From the NCBI GenBank assembly GCA_902494135.1, contig CABUSE010000062.1, positions 1 through 7,701 on the forward strand: a stretch of DNA of 7,701 nucleotides, in the 5' to 3' direction. Shown in pieces: positions 6,333 through 7,701 of this stretch; the stretch's first letter is position 1, and each line of letters opens with the position of its first letter. Below the pieces are notes generated by a model, which saw only the letters and a program-made list of their open reading frames with translations, ran no database searches and was not told the DNA's origin. Position numbers and translations under genes: made by a program. This DNA is from an uncultured Collinsella sp. GTDB lineage: Bacteria > Actinomycetota > Coriobacteriia > Coriobacteriales > Coriobacteriaceae.

Positions 6333-6527
6333 CTAGACAAACAGTACGTGCGCGAGCAGGGCACACACGCACACCGCTCCAAATACCAGTGCCACGATCG
6401 AAATTACGCAATCGGCCATGTCCATGTTGGCACGGTTCGTCAAAAACCGATCTTCGTCAGCATCGGCGCACGCCTCACGCACCAGCTCGGCAACCACCTC
6501 GCGGCTATCAAGTATCTTTGCATCCAT
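6333..6527 (-). CDS. Small tail-anchored membrane protein, unknown function (64 aa)
   Basis: I do not recognise a family. The protein has an acidic, probably helical cytosolic N-terminal part (residues 1-38, containing SREVVAELVREACADADEDR) and one hydrophobic segment at the very C-terminus (about 39-64) with three cysteines (Cys40, 53, 55). This predicts a single-pass, C-terminally anchored inner-membrane protein. The ATG at 6527 has GGAGAGG only 5 nt upstream and is preferred over an in-frame ATG at 6557, which adds 10 residues and has a more distant GGAG. It lies 61 nt after the kup stop on the same strand and before the kdpDE hairpin, so it is probably co-transcribed with kup. Position suggests an accessory role in K+ transport or sensing, loosely like the small KdpF subunit, but there is no sequence evidence for homology. 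Coding status is supported by the ribosome site and the orderly hydrophobic profile, not by homology. Confidence 0.6.
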   Translation of the reverse strand: MDAKILDSREVVAELVREACADADEDRFLTNRANMDMADCVISIVALVFGAVCVCALLAHVLFV

Positions 6528-6532
6528 GTTTG

Positions 6533-6539
6533 CCTCTCC
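6533..6539 (-). promoter_or_regulatory. Ribosome binding site of the 64-aa membrane protein
   Basis: GGAGAGG on the minus strand, 5 nt before the ATG at 6527. It decides the start of the small gene in favour of the 64-aa rather than the 74-aa reading. Confidence 0.65.
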
Positions 6540-6588
6540 GGCCCCAATCTTGTCCATCGAAAACCAACTCCATGCAACCCGTCGGCGC

Positions 6589-7701
6589 CTACGGGCGCTC
6601 GTTGGGGGCCAGGCGCTGCATCTTGTTCACAGCCTTGAACTTGGTGAACAGCGGCACATACTCAAAGCTCACGTTGGAGTTCTCCAGGCCATACCAGCGC
6701 GCCGGCGTACCGGCGGCGCGGCGGATGATGTACTTGAGCGTGATGGCCGTGCGCTCGCTCGGCTCCACGTCACTCTCGGGCGCCAGAAGCTTGCGGATCA
6801 TGACGAACTTGAACGTGCCGATGTTGCCCGGATCCTTGTAGACCGAGTAGTCATGCGTCTGCGCCGGCAGCTCGCCGGTGGCAGCCAGGTCCTGAACGAC
6901 CTGACGCAGGTAGGCATTGACGCGCTGGTTGATCTTGTAGCCCAGGTACAGATGCACGCGGAACACGTAGTCGGTGCCGAACGTCTCGACCGAATAGGCA
7001 AAGGTATGCGGCTCGTCCATGGTCTCGACATTCACGAGCCACCAGGCGCGAGCGCGCTTGGGATGCTTGTCCAAGATCGAGTAGACGATATCACGGTCGA
7101 TGTAATCGGTATGGGTGTCCTTGGTCAGGTACACGATGTTGTCGCTCATAAGCTCGTAGCGATCGTCGTCGCGCAGGCGCTTGAGCTGCGGCAGATAGCT
7201 GCGCAGCGGCAGCAGCGTAAACTGACGCTGCTCGACCGCCGTGCCGTTGTACCAGCACACCATAACGCCCATGATGAGTGCAGCCATGAGGATGGTGAAG
7301 TAGCCACCATGGAAGAACTTGGTGAGCGAGCTCACAAAGAAGAAGCCCTCGAGCATAAGGAAGAACGCAACGAAGATATACGGGGCGACCTTAAGGCCGC
7401 GATCAACATGCAGGTAGAAGAAGAGCAGCAGCGTCGTGCACATCATGGTCAGGGTGATCGCCAAGCCGTAGGCGGCCTCCATGTGCGCCGAGCTCTGGAA
7501 CAGCAGCACCACGATGACGCAGCCCACGAGCATGACGTTGTTGACCATGGGAATATAGAGCTGGCCCTTGGTCTCGGCAGGATAGAAGACCTGCATGTGC
7601 GGCATGAGGTCCAGGCGACTGGCCTCGGACACCAGCGAGAATGCGCCGGTGATGAGCGCCTGCGAGGCAATGATGGCCGCGACGGTGGAAAGGCCGACGG
7701 C
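6589..7701 (-). CDS. kup: Kup-family potassium transporter (C-terminal 370 residues)
   Basis: The reading frame is open to the right edge, so the start is outside the window and about 250-290 N-terminal residues are missing compared with the family (E. coli Kup is 622 aa). The fragment opens with TVAAIIASQALITGAFSL, the Kup signature (E. coli: TIIASQALISGVFSL), followed by QLYIPMVNN and AAYGLAITLTM, both typical of Kup/HAK/KT transporters. Hydrophobic segments lie at about 1-22, 48-68, 75-97, 103-124 and 128-147 of the fragment, followed by a cytosolic C-terminal domain of about 220 residues. Kup proteins are K+/H+ symporters of the inner membrane. An apparent GTG start at 7632 is internal and falls inside the conserved signature. 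The TAG stop is followed by 61 nt and then the small membrane gene. The neighbouring KdpDE pair suggests regulation by K+ supply, but no KdpE site can be shown. Confidence 0.95.
   Translation of the reverse strand, partial: AVGLSTVAAIIASQALITGAFSLVSEASRLDLMPHMQVFYPAETKGQLYIPMVNNVMLVGCVIVVLLFQSSAHMEAAYGLAITLTMMCTTLLLFFYLHVDRGLKVAPYIFVAFFLMLEGFFFVSSLTKFFHGGYFTILMAALIMGVMVCWYNGTAVEQRQFTLLPLRSYLPQLKRLRDDDRYELMSDNIVYLTKDTHTDYIDRDIVYSILDKHPKRARAWWLVNVETMDEPHTFAYSVETFGTDYVFRVHLYLGYKINQRVNAYLRQVVQDLAATGELPAQTHDYSVYKDPGNIGTFKFVMIRKLLAPESDVEPSERTAITLKYIIRRAAGTPARWYGLENSNVSFEYVPLFTKFKAVNKMQRLAPNERP

Noticed and set aside
6571..6597. CCCGT...ACGGG hairpin overlapping the kup stop codon as a terminator
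   Set aside because: Only a 5-bp stem and no U-tract; the next gene follows closely, so co-transcription is more likely.

Overview
The window is a GC-rich (roughly 60% or more by eye), Ala/Arg-rich chromosomal segment. Gene content, codon use and the style of the intergenic palindromes fit a gut actinobacterium of the class Coriobacteriia, Collinsella-like. That assignment is an inference from protein resemblance and composition; no rRNA gene or other taxonomic marker is present. There is no sign of phage, insertion sequence, CRISPR array or tRNA.

Layout. (1) Positions 1-128, minus strand: the first 42 residues of a small transaldolase / fructose-6-phosphate aldolase family enzyme, running off the left edge. 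(2) 322-1149, minus strand: a Cof-type HAD phosphatase with all four catalytic motifs. (3) 1225-3783, plus strand: a long RlmKL-type 23S rRNA methyltransferase, divergent from the HAD gene. Its C-terminal RlmK (m7G) half looks intact. Its N-terminal RlmL (m2G) half has lost both the SAM-binding glycine motif and the NPPY catalytic motif. (4) 3787-3851: a 20-bp-stem palindrome between the convergent rlmKL and kdpE genes. (5) 3876-7701, minus strand: a potassium module transcribed right to left: the C-terminal 370 residues of a Kup K+ transporter, a 64-aa tail-anchored membrane protein of unknown function, a strong terminator-like hairpin, a short KdpD-type sensor kinase, and a KdpE-type response regulator translationally coupled to it.

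How the parts may work together. The right half pairs a K+ uptake protein (Kup) with a two-component system of the type that normally controls the KdpFABC pump. This KdpD lacks the N-terminal KdpD domain and the USP domain, and no kdpFABC genes are visible. A small membrane protein and a terminator-like hairpin with a duplicated 5' arm lie between transporter and sensor. I therefore infer a locally wired K+ (or osmotic/envelope) sensing unit with possible read-through control. The left half is housekeeping: sugar-phosphate metabolism, a phosphatase and rRNA modification. The observations most worth following are the apparently dead RlmL half, the Kup / small membrane protein / short KdpDE arrangement, and the two long palindromes.
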